A DNA stretch of 34,775 nt from Clostridium sp. (GTDB lineage: Bacteria; Bacteroidota; Bacteroidia; Bacteroidales; Muribaculaceae): NCBI GenBank assembly GCA_023666615.1, contig JAMPBQ010000015.1, forward strand, positions 1-34,775, read 5' to 3'. The notes under the pieces were generated by a model. That model worked only from the letters and a program-made list of their open reading frames with translations. It did not search any database and was not told the origin of the DNA. Both the position numbers and the translations under genes were made by a program. Shown one piece after another: positions 9,130-18,141 of this stretch (the stretch's first letter is position 1; each line of letters opens with the position of its first letter).

Positions 9130-11196
9130 CTAATCCTCCACCTGATACCGATACAAAGCAAATGTATTCTCCCCCGGCAGTCTCACCGTCAAGCTTCCGC
9201 CTTCCCCGAGAACCACCATCTCTTCTCGCCCATATCCAAGCACAGGCGTTAGCCTTACATTCGCTCCCTCATTCAGATATGTCCTTATCTTCCCAGTTTC
9301 ACCCTCAGTATCTTCCCTGAAAATCAGCAGGAAGCCCGCGTCATCTCCGGTTATGCTTTGGAATCCGGTCCATGATCTCCCGCTTGGCTCCTCGCCTATC
9401 GGCAGCACTGCCCCGCTGTGAAATTCATGCTGCACTTCCCGGTATGCCCTCACCAGCGGAGCTATCCCGAAAGCCTCTTCGGGCAGATTCGACGCCTCCA
9501 TCCATGCCAGCGGCTGTCCGGCCATCGTTATGGCGAAAAGGTAGTCAAATCCATATTGCCCCGGAGCAAACGGGTCGCCCTCGTCATATTTCTCCGCATT
9601 GCGCCACGGATTCAGAAATTCCACTTGCAGATTCTCCGCCGGCACGTATTTTACAAGCTGCCAAAGGTTGCGCAGCGTGTGGTAGGGGTAATAATTCCCC
9701 CAGTCGGTGTAGCGGTTTTCAAGGAAGATGTTGCCGTAGCGGTTGAAGAAATGGTATCCGCCCCTGCGCCCTGCCGTTGCGTCGAGGTTGAATACCGCCG
9801 AGTCGCCGGTCTCTTCCTGCACCCTGTCAAAGAGCTTGCGCAGGTTCGTCTCCGCCTTCTTCGTAGGTATGTTTAGCCCGTCGATCTTGAAGGTGCGTAT
9901 CCCGTATTCGCGGTAAAGCCCCGTCAAGGTGGCCGCATCCTTCTCCCAGTCGGCGAAGTCATCCTGCACGCTTGGGTTGAACCACAGGCCTATCTCTACG
10001 CCCAGCTCGCGCCCCCTGTCCACTATGGGCTTCAGCCCTCGCGGATATTTCGCCGCGTCAGGCACCCAGTAAGCTGAATCTCTCCAAATGTCCTTGAACG
10101 ACCCTTTGGCCACGGCCGAGTTGGGGCTCTTGCCCTTCTGCCACCCGTCATCGATCTGAAACAGCGATATGCCCAGCCTTCCGCAAAGTTCCAGCTCTTC
10201 AAGGCAAAATCTTTCGTTCACCTTTGCGTCTTGTGATCTGTCGCCCCACGTGTTCATCATCACCATCTCATCGCGCTCCGGCAGATGCCTGCGCAGCTTC
10301 TTTTGGTATGATCGCAGCGCCAAAAGCGCGTCTTTCTCGCTCCCGTCATGCACTCCAAGCACTGTGCTGTAAGCCGGCGTCCACTCATCTTCCTTCAGGT
10401 CGCTTGCCCTAAGTCCAAGCCCTGTCACTGCGAAATCCCCAAATTCAGCTATGAAGTCCGCATTGTCATATCCAAGCTGCACGCCGGAACATGGCGCTTC
10501 TTTCAGGAAAAAAAATCCAGCTCCGGGCCGGCGGCTGACCCCGTCTGTCGCCAACATCACGTTTCCGCGATAATTCGTGCGCCGGTATGCTATGGCTTCG
10601 CGCTCTGCCACCAGATTGTTGTTCCAGTCTGTTACATCCCAAAATTCAACGGCCTTCAGCCTCCAGTGCTTGCCTGCCAGGCTTAGCCTGTCTAGCACGG
10701 GCGTCACGGCCTTCACCTTCATCGCCTCGGCGCTCTCGATATTGCTGCGGTCAGCCGCATCCGCCGCGTCGGCATGCGCAAAGGCTCCGTTAAGATTGCC
10801 CTTGAGCCAGGTGTCGGTGGCTATGGCGGGAACGCCATCGTAGATGCGGTAGCGCCTGCGCACGTCCAGCCCTCCCAATGAATATTCAATGGTGGCCTCA
10901 AGCGTCTCGGGGGAAATCGACGTCTCTCCCACCATTTCAACCTTAAGTCGCCCTGCCCTACTCACGCTCTGCCGGTTCACCTGAAAATCAGGCGCCGAGC
11001 CCTTTGAATGCAGCTCTACGCCGGTAGCCTTATTCTCGATGCGCACTGTTTTCACATTGCCGCCGTTCCACAGCATCACGCGCTCTATGCGGTCGTTGCC
11101 CATGCGCAGCGTGTCGCCCTCAAGCCTGCAATAGCTCTCTCCATGCGCAGTGACGGCCACGGTTGCGGCCAATATCATTGAAAGGGTCTTATTCAT
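9130..11196 (-). CDS. GH36/clan GH-D alpha-galactosidase-like, exported
   Basis: A 688-aa protein with a signal peptide of about 19 residues. An N-terminal beta-supersandwich (about 20-290) precedes a TIM barrel (about 300-600) and a small C-terminal beta domain. Clan GH-D landmarks are FQIDDGWQ (346-353), IGLWFNPS (402-409), the nucleophile in FKIDG (D439) and the acid/base in RYTDWGNYYPYHTLRN (D498). The LWFNP and KID segments fit the retaining alpha-galactosidase mechanism, although substrates in this subgroup vary and alpha-N-acetylgalactosamine or arabinopyranose cannot be excluded. It follows the FAD oxidoreductase gene after 18 bp. An Ala/Asp-rich stretch (ADAADAAD, 141-149) lies in the N-terminal domain. 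Confidence 0.85.
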   Translation of the reverse strand: MNKTLSMILAATVAVTAHGESYCRLEGDTLRMGNDRIERVMLWNGGNVKTVRIENKATGVELHSKGSAPDFQVNRQSVSRAGRLKVEMVGETSISPETLEATIEYSLGGLDVRRRYRIYDGVPAIATDTWLKGNLNGAFAHADAADAADRSNIESAEAMKVKAVTPVLDRLSLAGKHWRLKAVEFWDVTDWNNNLVAEREAIAYRRTNYRGNVMLATDGVSRRPGAGFFFLKEAPCSGVQLGYDNADFIAEFGDFAVTGLGLRASDLKEDEWTPAYSTVLGVHDGSEKDALLALRSYQKKLRRHLPERDEMVMMNTWGDRSQDAKVNERFCLEELELCGRLGISLFQIDDGWQKGKSPNSAVAKGSFKDIWRDSAYWVPDAAKYPRGLKPIVDRGRELGVEIGLWFNPSVQDDFADWEKDAATLTGLYREYGIRTFKIDGLNIPTKKAETNLRKLFDRVQEETGDSAVFNLDATAGRRGGYHFFNRYGNIFLENRYTDWGNYYPYHTLRNLWQLVKYVPAENLQVEFLNPWRNAEKYDEGDPFAPGQYGFDYLFAITMAGQPLAWMEASNLPEEAFGIAPLVRAYREVQHEFHSGAVLPIGEEPSGRSWTGFQSITGDDAGFLLIFREDTEGETGKIRTYLNEGANVRLTPVLGYGREEMVVLGEGGSLTVRLPGENTFALYRYQVED

Positions 11197-11214
11197 GCAA
11201 TTAGCTATATTTTT

Positions 11215-13116
11215 TTAATAATCGTATGCTTCAGCGTCTGACTTGTAGAATATCCGCGGACGCTCCAAAAGTCTGTTGGCGCAGTTGAATCCCTGGTTGT
11301 CAGGCGCGTCTTTCCTTCCCACGCCTTCCGCCATAAGATCTTTCAGCTCAGCCAGCCGGTTTTGGTACACGCCCCGCGGCGTTTCGCCATGCTTTTTGCA
11401 TAGCGACGCGGCCATCCCCACTACCTCGCCCATCATGCCGGTGGTGCGCATCACCCTCACTGTGCCAAGGGCCACATGCGTCACGCTGATGTCGCGCCCC
11501 GCCATAAACAGGTTGTCCACATTCCTTGAATACAGGCAGCGGTAAGGCACCGCGCAAGGATAAATCCACCTATGCTTTGTAGCGGCCTTAAATTCTTGCC
11601 CCGGCCAGTTCGCGGAATTGAGCGAATCGGGAAAATGCAGGTCTATGGCCCACGATGCAGTAAAGGACGCGTCCTCATGCCGCATGTTTTTGTCTATGTC
11701 ATCCTGCTTCAGCACGTAGTCGCCCAAAAGGCGACGGCTCTCTCTCCTCCCCGCAATGTAGGCTGCCCAGTCCAATTCCCGGTTGGCCCAGCGATCGTTG
11801 TCTTTGAGGTCGTTCTTCAGAAAGCTCCAGTTGTTGAAGATCACCAGTAGGCCATAATCCCTAATGAGCTCTCCATCTTCGATTTGGTTAAAGTTCATGC
11901 CAGTCTCCCATTTCCATTCGCCCATGGTCACGCGCTCGCAGTTACCTTCGTTAAATTCCATTCCGTACTTGAATCGCGGAAATTTCGCCTTTTTGCCCAG
12001 GTCTTTGCTGTACCATTGCACCGAGGCGCCCATCACAAGCGAATCAGCCTTCTCTGGCGCAAGGCTTTCGCCATATTCGGCGCGGGCTTCCCGGCCCATC
12101 AGATAGTCGGCTCCCGCCAAATACCCAATTGTGCCGTCGCCTGTGCAGTCGGCGAATTGATCGCCATAAAGGCTTATCTCTCTCCCGTCCTCAATATGCT
12201 TTATCGTCACGGCCTTTATTCTATTCCCTTCTTTTTCCAGAGTTATTGCCCTGAAGGAGGGGTAAAGGTCTATGCGCTCTTCCGCCATTATGATGGAATC
12301 TTTGCGATTGTCCTCATATACCTCCGCCGGCTGGGCGTTGCCTGGCCGGCTATGCCCAAATTCTCGTATCAGGCGCCCCAGGCCCTCGTTGGGCCCAAGC
12401 CCTATGTGCCCGCCAAGATGCACGCGCACCTCAGCGCTGTTGTTGCCTCCAAGCACTGGCCGGTCGTTCACAAGCGCCACGTCGCAGCCAAGTCGCGCCG
12501 CCGATATCGCCGCGCACATCCCCGCTATGCCTCCGCCTATCACCACCAAGTCGTAATGTTTTTCTGATGCCGCGGGGCAGTCGGGCCAACTATTGAGCTG
12601 CCTACGCATCACGGCTAGCTCCATACCGCTCTCAGCCGGCGCCTTGCCCTCGGTTGTCAGGTATATGGCATCGCACCTCCCGTTGAATCCCGTCAGGTCA
12701 TGCAGCGCTATTTTCGTTTCCCCGGCCTTGAGCTTGGCTTCTCCGGCCTTCTGCCATTCCCAGCAATCGCCTTTGCAGCCCAACGTCTGCGGCAGCCTGC
12801 GCGTGCCGATCTTCACCTCAAAGCGCCCGGGGCCTTCTGCCTGGTCCCACGGTGAAGTCCAGTTGTAGGTGCGCGTCCACACGCTGTACGTCCCGTCCTC
12901 GGGTATGTCTATCGTTGTCGATGCGTCCTCTACTGGCTTGCCAAGGCCATGCGCCATCAGATAGGGAGACCCCATTTGGTCCACAAACTGTTGGTCTACT
13001 ACCCAGCCGCCCTTCTCGGCGAAGGCTTCGCACTCCACCATCAGCTCGGCGCATGGGGCCGCCAACGCGGTCCCCATGGCCATGCCGATTGTAAATATGG
13101 CTTTTGATATTTTCAT
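11215..13116 (-). CDS. Exported FAD-dependent oxidoreductase (FAD_oxidored type)
   Basis: A 633-aa protein with a Sec-type signal peptide (MKISKAIFTIGMAMGTALA). A beta-sandwich, carbohydrate-binding-like domain spans about 22-155. A PF12831-type FAD domain follows, with the dinucleotide-binding glycines in VVIGGGIAGMCAA (GGGIAG at 194-199), then LGGNNSAEVRVHLGG and DCTGDGTIGYLAGA. The start was chosen because its ATG overlaps the upstream stop codon as ATGA; a longer reading (start at 13143) would put charged MQNRRRDDK ahead of the signal peptide. Family members are often labelled xanthan lyase, with no firm activity. In this PUL it could oxidise a sugar to ready it for elimination or cleavage. 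No twin-arginine motif is seen, so FAD would have to be loaded after Sec export. Confidence 0.85.
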   Translation of the reverse strand: MKISKAIFTIGMAMGTALAAPCAELMVECEAFAEKGGWVVDQQFVDQMGSPYLMAHGLGKPVEDASTTIDIPEDGTYSVWTRTYNWTSPWDQAEGPGRFEVKIGTRRLPQTLGCKGDCWEWQKAGEAKLKAGETKIALHDLTGFNGRCDAIYLTTEGKAPAESGMELAVMRRQLNSWPDCPAASEKHYDLVVIGGGIAGMCAAISAARLGCDVALVNDRPVLGGNNSAEVRVHLGGHIGLGPNEGLGRLIREFGHSRPGNAQPAEVYEDNRKDSIIMAEERIDLYPSFRAITLEKEGNRIKAVTIKHIEDGREISLYGDQFADCTGDGTIGYLAGADYLMGREARAEYGESLAPEKADSLVMGASVQWYSKDLGKKAKFPRFKYGMEFNEGNCERVTMGEWKWETGMNFNQIEDGELIRDYGLLVIFNNWSFLKNDLKDNDRWANRELDWAAYIAGRRESRRLLGDYVLKQDDIDKNMRHEDASFTASWAIDLHFPDSLNSANWPGQEFKAATKHRWIYPCAVPYRCLYSRNVDNLFMAGRDISVTHVALGTVRVMRTTGMMGEVVGMAASLCKKHGETPRGVYQNRLAELKDLMAEGVGRKDAPDNQGFNCANRLLERPRIFYKSDAEAYDY

Positions 13117-14717
13117 CTTATCGTCACGTCTGCGATTTTGCACCAGCCTTCTTTCGTCAGGTTGTCAAACCTCGGCGACATGTTGATGCCTATGGCGTTG
13201 TCGCGGGTAGTGTCCACCAGGCCAACAGCCCATACGTAGTGCCCGGCCGCCACCGAAGGCACCTTCACCACGGAGTTGTAGGTCTTGGGCTTGTCCTTGA
13301 TCCACTCGTTGAGCTTGGTCTCTTCCACCACGGTCAGTCCCGCGGGCTTAAGCGTATTGGGGTCAAGTAGCGCGAACGCCACTCTGTATTTCTGATTCCA
13401 CTGCGGCAGGTTGGTTGGGCAATATCCCCATCCAAGGTTGTTCCACCTGTGTGTAATCTGCACGCTCTCTCCGGCCTTGGCCGTCGTCGGCACGGAAATC
13501 TTGTCGGCGTAGAGCCTATAGCCGCCCTCGGCTATGAATTCCTTCACCAGGTCAAAGCAATCATGGAACCACATCGCCGTCTCCCCATTCTTCAGGTCTG
13601 AGCTGTAGCGGAAGTCCATCATGTTCACGTTGGCGCCCTTGGCCTCAAGGTATTCGCCTCGGCGCACGTCTACCCAGTCCTTATAGTTGTCTTGGTTCAT
13701 CGGGCTGTTGCCGTGGCTCGAGCGCACCCAGCCGCCTTCCATGATAATCGGCCGGTCGTAGCGGTGGGCCGCCGCGTAGTTGCGCTCCCAGTCCTTGTAG
13801 TATTGCTTCATGCCGAATGCGTCGTGGCGCAGCGAGAACCCATGCTCTACGCAATAGTCCAGGTATTTCTCAGCCGATGCCGTGCTGGCGTTGCTGAAGT
13901 CATTCTTAGCCAAAATGCAGCGGTGGTAGTTGATAAACGTTGGTACCTTGGTGAAGAGTCTCTCCATTAGCGTCACTATCCACTCAAAGACTCCTTCGCG
14001 AGGGTCATCATTGCCCGTGGAATAGATTATTGTGTGGGTTTCTCCCCACATGCCAAGCCCAAAGCCGCTTACGTATGCCGTAACCTCAGGGTCGTTGTAT
14101 TTGGCCGCGAAGTCTGTGAGGAATTTCTCGTAGCACTTCTGGAATATCGGATCGTCTACGTATGGGCTCCACACCTGCACTGAGCCTGTGGTGGACCAGA
14201 ATCCAGCGCAGCCTTGCTCCTTCACGTAGTCGGGAGTGAAGTTATAGTGCTTGTCGCGTGAGTCCACAATGAACGTAAACGCCAGCTGCATGCCGCGCTC
14301 CTTGGCGCCTTCCACCAACATCTTGAATCGCTTCGCCGGCTTGGTGTCAAGGACGCCATCGTCCCAAACGTATTTGCCCTCTTCGGGGTTGAAGTCGCTC
14401 CATGCTCCGCGGATGTAGAGCGTATTCGAATATTCGCTCACCTTCACGTTGCCCTCGGGAGTCTGCATATTGTCATAATCGTCCCAAAAAGAATCCCGCA
14501 GGCCGTCGCCAAGCCCCGTGTAGGTGTTCCATCCGTTGATGGGGTTGCGTATGTAGGCCAAGCGCTCCGGTTTGAAGTCTACTATCGTGTTGCCCGAGAT
14601 ATCCCAATTGTTTTGCGAGGGATCAGCTGGGCCGTCATCGTCTGAGCATGACGCCATGGCCATCCCCAGAGACGCTATCATTGCGGCGGTGATGCCGCCG
14701 TGGATATATTTGTTCAT
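13113..14717 (-). CDS. DUF4874/DUF4832 lipoprotein, putative GH-A-like glycosidase
   Basis: A 534-aa lipoprotein with lipobox AMASC (C24) followed by SDDD, an acidic stretch typical of surface-exported Bacteroidota lipoproteins. Residues about 50-400 look like a TIM barrel (DUF4874-type N-terminal part) and about 405-534 like the DUF4832 Ig-like part. Blocks shared with the other DUF4832 protein of this locus are WGETH (E226), YHRC, LRHDAFGM, PIIMEGGW (E327), NMMDFR, EGGYRLY and RWNNLGWGYCPTN. Glutamates at the ends of two predicted strands fit a clan GH-A acid/base and nucleophile pair; this is my inference, as the family has no activity that I can name. The gene follows the SusE-like gene by 18 bp and overlaps the FAD gene by ATGA, so it is a core member of the operon. 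Confidence 0.85.
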   Translation of the reverse strand: MNKYIHGGITAAMIASLGMAMASCSDDDGPADPSQNNWDISGNTIVDFKPERLAYIRNPINGWNTYTGLGDGLRDSFWDDYDNMQTPEGNVKVSEYSNTLYIRGAWSDFNPEEGKYVWDDGVLDTKPAKRFKMLVEGAKERGMQLAFTFIVDSRDKHYNFTPDYVKEQGCAGFWSTTGSVQVWSPYVDDPIFQKCYEKFLTDFAAKYNDPEVTAYVSGFGLGMWGETHTIIYSTGNDDPREGVFEWIVTLMERLFTKVPTFINYHRCILAKNDFSNASTASAEKYLDYCVEHGFSLRHDAFGMKQYYKDWERNYAAAHRYDRPIIMEGGWVRSSHGNSPMNQDNYKDWVDVRRGEYLEAKGANVNMMDFRYSSDLKNGETAMWFHDCFDLVKEFIAEGGYRLYADKISVPTTAKAGESVQITHRWNNLGWGYCPTNLPQWNQKYRVAFALLDPNTLKPAGLTVVEETKLNEWIKDKPKTYNSVVKVPSVAAGHYVWAVGLVDTTRDNAIGINMSPRFDNLTKEGWCKIADVTIR

Positions 14718-14735
14718 TGTTTGTCGCTGTTTTAT

Positions 14736-16385
14736 TTATTTCACATCAAACACTACCGTTCCATTTTCTATGTCAAGCACCACGTAGTTGCAGCCCTCAG
14801 GTATCACGAAATAGGCATAGCGGTTGTCGCCCTGTCCGCCAAGTATTGGCATCGGCGAGCCAAGAGTGGCCGGAGTATACGTAGAGTGGTCGTTGCGCTT
14901 CGCGTCTGTGCCCGCCGCGCCGTAGCAATACACGTTGTTCTCAATATTGCTTACCATAAATTTCACCGTAGCCGCCACCGCCGCATTCTTGTTGTTGGCG
15001 TCATTGCCCGTCTCACGCGGCAAAGCTGTGCCCTTGTATGCGAATACCTTCGGATTCGCCAGGCTTTGCGTCAGCCTGTACTTGGCCTGGAAGCCTGCCT
15101 TCGATTGGTCGGCGTCGCGAGCAAAGTTGTTGTACGTGCCCCACATCCAAAGTTCGGTCACTTCTTGCTTGTACGGATTGATGCCCGCCACGGTATTGTT
15201 GTAGCTTACCTCTGCGTTCTTCAGGTCTGTTGCCGCCGAGCGGAAGGTCATGGTGCGGTTCTGCGTGTCAACCACCACGCGGTATATGCCATCAGCGGGA
15301 ATAGTCCAATAAGATGTCTTCGTGCCTGATTCTGTGCTCACTTGCGTAAATTCCATCGGCTCGCCGTCCGCTATTTCAGTCTTTCCCGCCTTGGGGGCAA
15401 GGCTCACAGCCGTATTCTCCTCAAAGCCTACGGGCAGCCAGAATGCGCCGGACTTAAGCTCGCCCTTCCAGGCGTATAGGTTCTCGTCCTCCAGCGTCTG
15501 CTCTATCTCTATCATATCGTCGCCGACTGCCGCGCCCGCCATGTACAGCTTGTCAAGCTCTAGCGTTGCGCCTGCGTCCACGATCTTCACAGTCTTCTTA
15601 TCAAGGTTGAGCGTGATGCGGTAGTTGCCCTCTTCCGGTATGTTCCAATAATGGGCCTCCGCCCTGTCCACGATCACGAAGGGCATCTCTTCCGCCGTGA
15701 TGTCGCGGTCTTCCCCTTCAGCCGGCGAGACAGCGTTGCTCTCATCAGCGTAAAGCACCGGGAAGTTGATCTTGCCCGCCTGCAGCTTGCCGTTGTATCG
15801 GTATATTTTCCCGTTGTTGGCATCTGCAGTCAGCTCTACGTCGCCATCTCCTGTGGCGTTTCCACCCATGAACAGCTGGTCTGCCAGGTACTGCTTCGGC
15901 CCGTAGGTCTTCACCCTTACTCGCAAGGTGGAAATGTCTGGCACCACGGTGCGAGGGCCCTGGAAGGTGGTGGTGAGGGTGAACCTCAGCTCGCCCACCA
16001 TGCTCGTGCCCTGCCCAAACTTGCCCACAAGCATCTCCTGCAGCTCGCGGTTTGTATAGGAGCGGTGGAAATTTCCGTCATCCTCGTATTCCTTTATGGC
16101 GTTGGCCTCGCTCCCTATAAGCTCGGTCTCCAGCTTGTAGGTGCATAGGAAGTCGTTGCCGTAGTCCGCCGCCGGCGTCCAGTCGATGCTCAATGCCTCG
16201 GCTTCGGGATTGGCCTCTGACAGCACTACGTACTCCTGCGACCCCGTCAGCTGCACTATTGAATTGTTGCGAGAGTATGAATTGTCTATGTCATCCTCTT
16301 GGCATGAAGCCAGGCCCCAGGCGAGAGCGATTCCCGCCAAGGCCGCATAGCTTCTGAATATATGGTTCTTCATCTTAAATTCCAT
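14736..16385 (-). CDS. SusE/SusF-like surface glycan-binding lipoprotein
   Basis: A 549-aa lipoprotein with lipobox GLASC (C28) followed by QEDD, a surface export signal. Residues about 40-165 match the SusE N-terminal Ig-like domain (EALSIDWTPA). Three tandem SusE/F-type binding modules follow: about 168-270 (DQLFMGGNATGDGDVEL..YWNIPEEGNYRITLNLDKKTVKI), 278-382 (DKLYMAGAAVGDD..YWTIPADGIYRVVVD) and 409-549 (ELWMWGTYNNF..YFVIPEGCNYVVLDIENGTVVFD). Such modules hold glycan at the cell surface beside SusCD. A second possible start (MKNHIF) lies four codons in and would give an equally good signal peptide. Its position directly after susD is typical. Confidence 0.92.
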   Translation of the reverse strand: MEFKMKNHIFRSYAALAGIALAWGLASCQEDDIDNSYSRNNSIVQLTGSQEYVVLSEANPEAEALSIDWTPAADYGNDFLCTYKLETELIGSEANAIKEYEDDGNFHRSYTNRELQEMLVGKFGQGTSMVGELRFTLTTTFQGPRTVVPDISTLRVRVKTYGPKQYLADQLFMGGNATGDGDVELTADANNGKIYRYNGKLQAGKINFPVLYADESNAVSPAEGEDRDITAEEMPFVIVDRAEAHYWNIPEEGNYRITLNLDKKTVKIVDAGATLELDKLYMAGAAVGDDMIEIEQTLEDENLYAWKGELKSGAFWLPVGFEENTAVSLAPKAGKTEIADGEPMEFTQVSTESGTKTSYWTIPADGIYRVVVDTQNRTMTFRSAATDLKNAEVSYNNTVAGINPYKQEVTELWMWGTYNNFARDADQSKAGFQAKYRLTQSLANPKVFAYKGTALPRETGNDANNKNAAVAATVKFMVSNIENNVYCYGAAGTDAKRNDHSTYTPATLGSPMPILGGQGDNRYAYFVIPEGCNYVVLDIENGTVVFDVK

Positions 16386-16407
16386 GATTTCTCAATGTTT
16401 GGGATAA

Positions 16408-18123
16408 TCAGTTTCTCAAATTGGGGTTTAGCTCAAAGTCATGCGTGGGCACCGGCCATGTGTATTGGCTTTCGGGGAATACGCGCTTGGCTCCCACCGC
16501 GATTGTGCCGGCGTTGAGCAGCGCGGAGAAGTCGGCCAGGCCGTCTTCGTCTATCTGCGGCGTGTGGCTCCAGAACCACAGATTCTTGTTCACCACCTTG
16601 TCAAGGCATTCGTCTGCCGGCAACATGATGTAGTTGTACCCGTTCAGGGCCTTCGTGGCCAGCTTCCAGCGGTAAAGGTCGGGCAGGCGAAGGGCCTCGT
16701 TGGCCAGCTCCACCCTGCGCTCCAGGCGCACTGCCCTGCGAAGGGTCTCGCGGTCGGACATCTTTACTGCCGGGTAAAGGTCTTCTGCCGTATAGGATAC
16801 GCCGTAGGCCCTGGCCCGCACCATGTTGATGGCGTTTATCACGCTGTCGTCAATCTTGTCCAGCTCTATCATTGCCTCGGCGTACATCAGCAGCACGTCG
16901 GCGTAACGCATCATCACGTAGTCGCGCTCCACCTTCTTGCCGTTCTCTGTCCAGCTAGCGTCAATGCCCTTCTTCCATATCAGGCCGTTGTATGAAGCGT
17001 ATTGGTTCACTTTGCGAGTATCCTGGTTGGCCTGCATCGCCCCGGTGTTGTAGTTCATAACCTTGGTGGCGGCCGGCGACGGGTCAAACTCAAATCCGCA
17101 ATGCACGGTGTTAAATTCCACAATTGTCATCGTGCAGCGCGGGTCGCGGTTTTCAAACGGCCTGCGAGGGTTGAAGAGCGGCGATTCGTCTATTGGAAGG
17201 CCGTCGGTGCATAGGTAGGCGGCCAAGAGGTCCCAAGAGGGGGTGTCGGCCGCATAGCCGCCGGCGTTGCGCGGAAGACCGTTGTTCACAAACCATTGGT
17301 CAAGTATCACGTCATTCTCCAGCGAGCGGGGAATGTAGAACACCTTTTCGTCATTCTCCTTCGTGCTCTGCAGGAACAGCTTCGCGTAGTCGGGCTCCAG
17401 CGAATAAATCTTCAGGTCCATGCACTGCTTGGCCGCCTCCGCCGCCAGCTCATAGTCCCCGAAATATAGCGCGTACCTGGCCTTCATCGCAAGGGCCCCG
17501 CCCTTGGTGATGTGCTTAGCCTTTGTGCCCCAGTCTGTGGGCAGCGACGCTATGGCCATGTCAAAGTCTTCGTACACATGCTTCACCACTTCAGCCTTGG
17601 GGGTGGGCGTCTGCGCCAGGGCCTCGCTGATGGTCAGGGAGTGGTCGTTGAAGGGAACGTCTCCAAAGTAGAACGCCAAGTCTCCGTATTTGCATGCCCT
17701 GCAGAAGTATGCCTCGGCGTTGAAGCGGTCCAGCGTCTCCTGGCTCACAGCCCCAAGGGCCTTGTGGCTGTTCTCCAGCATGGAGTTGGCGCGCGCTATC
17801 AGCTTGTAGCTTTGCTGCCATAGGGCGTAAACCTCCCATTGGTTGCCGGTCATTGTGCCGTCCAAAAGCGTGCCGTTGCTCCCGGGGTTGCGGTTCTGGT
17901 TGCGGTATGTGAAGTTGTCGGTCCACTGCTCTGACGATTCCAGCGGCTCTTTCCAATAGCCAAGTATGTAGAATTCATTCACGGCCATCTGCAGCTCTGT
18001 CTCGTTTGAGTACCAAGATTCGCTGTTGCCCTGCGCCTTAGGCACCATGTCCATGTCCTCGCATGAGGTCATCGTTGCGCCAAGAGCCGCGCAGGCTGAT
18101 ATGATTGTGATTATTTTTTTCAT
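16408..18123 (-). CDS. SusD-like outer-membrane glycan-binding lipoprotein
   Basis: A 571-aa protein with signal peptide MKKIITIISACAALGATMTS and lipid-modified C21, then EDMD. Typical SusD/RagB content follows: an N-terminal helical TPR-like region (about 40-330; YWKEPLESSEQW, RANSMLEN, EAYFCRACKYGDLAFYFGDVPF) and a C-terminal RagB/SusD region (about 330-571) with DPRCTMT, DYVMMRYADVLLMYAEAMIELD and the closing NPNLRN. It forms the lid of the SusCD transporter and captures the target glycan. Its gene follows susC after 18 bp. The specific glycan cannot be predicted from the sequence alone. Confidence 0.96.
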   Translation of the reverse strand: MKKIITIISACAALGATMTSCEDMDMVPKAQGNSESWYSNETELQMAVNEFYILGYWKEPLESSEQWTDNFTYRNQNRNPGSNGTLLDGTMTGNQWEVYALWQQSYKLIARANSMLENSHKALGAVSQETLDRFNAEAYFCRACKYGDLAFYFGDVPFNDHSLTISEALAQTPTPKAEVVKHVYEDFDMAIASLPTDWGTKAKHITKGGALAMKARYALYFGDYELAAEAAKQCMDLKIYSLEPDYAKLFLQSTKENDEKVFYIPRSLENDVILDQWFVNNGLPRNAGGYAADTPSWDLLAAYLCTDGLPIDESPLFNPRRPFENRDPRCTMTIVEFNTVHCGFEFDPSPAATKVMNYNTGAMQANQDTRKVNQYASYNGLIWKKGIDASWTENGKKVERDYVMMRYADVLLMYAEAMIELDKIDDSVINAINMVRARAYGVSYTAEDLYPAVKMSDRETLRRAVRLERRVELANEALRLPDLYRWKLATKALNGYNYIMLPADECLDKVVNKNLWFWSHTPQIDEDGLADFSALLNAGTIAVGAKRVFPESQYTWPVPTHDFELNPNLRN

Positions 18124-18141
18124 CGCTGTTTGTTTCCTTGC

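Noticed and set aside
13114-13143. Longer start for the FAD oxidoreductase, with an RRR stretch as a possible Tat signal
   Set aside because: RRRDDK does not fit the SRRxFLK pattern. The ATGA overlap and the clean signal peptide favour the start at 13116.
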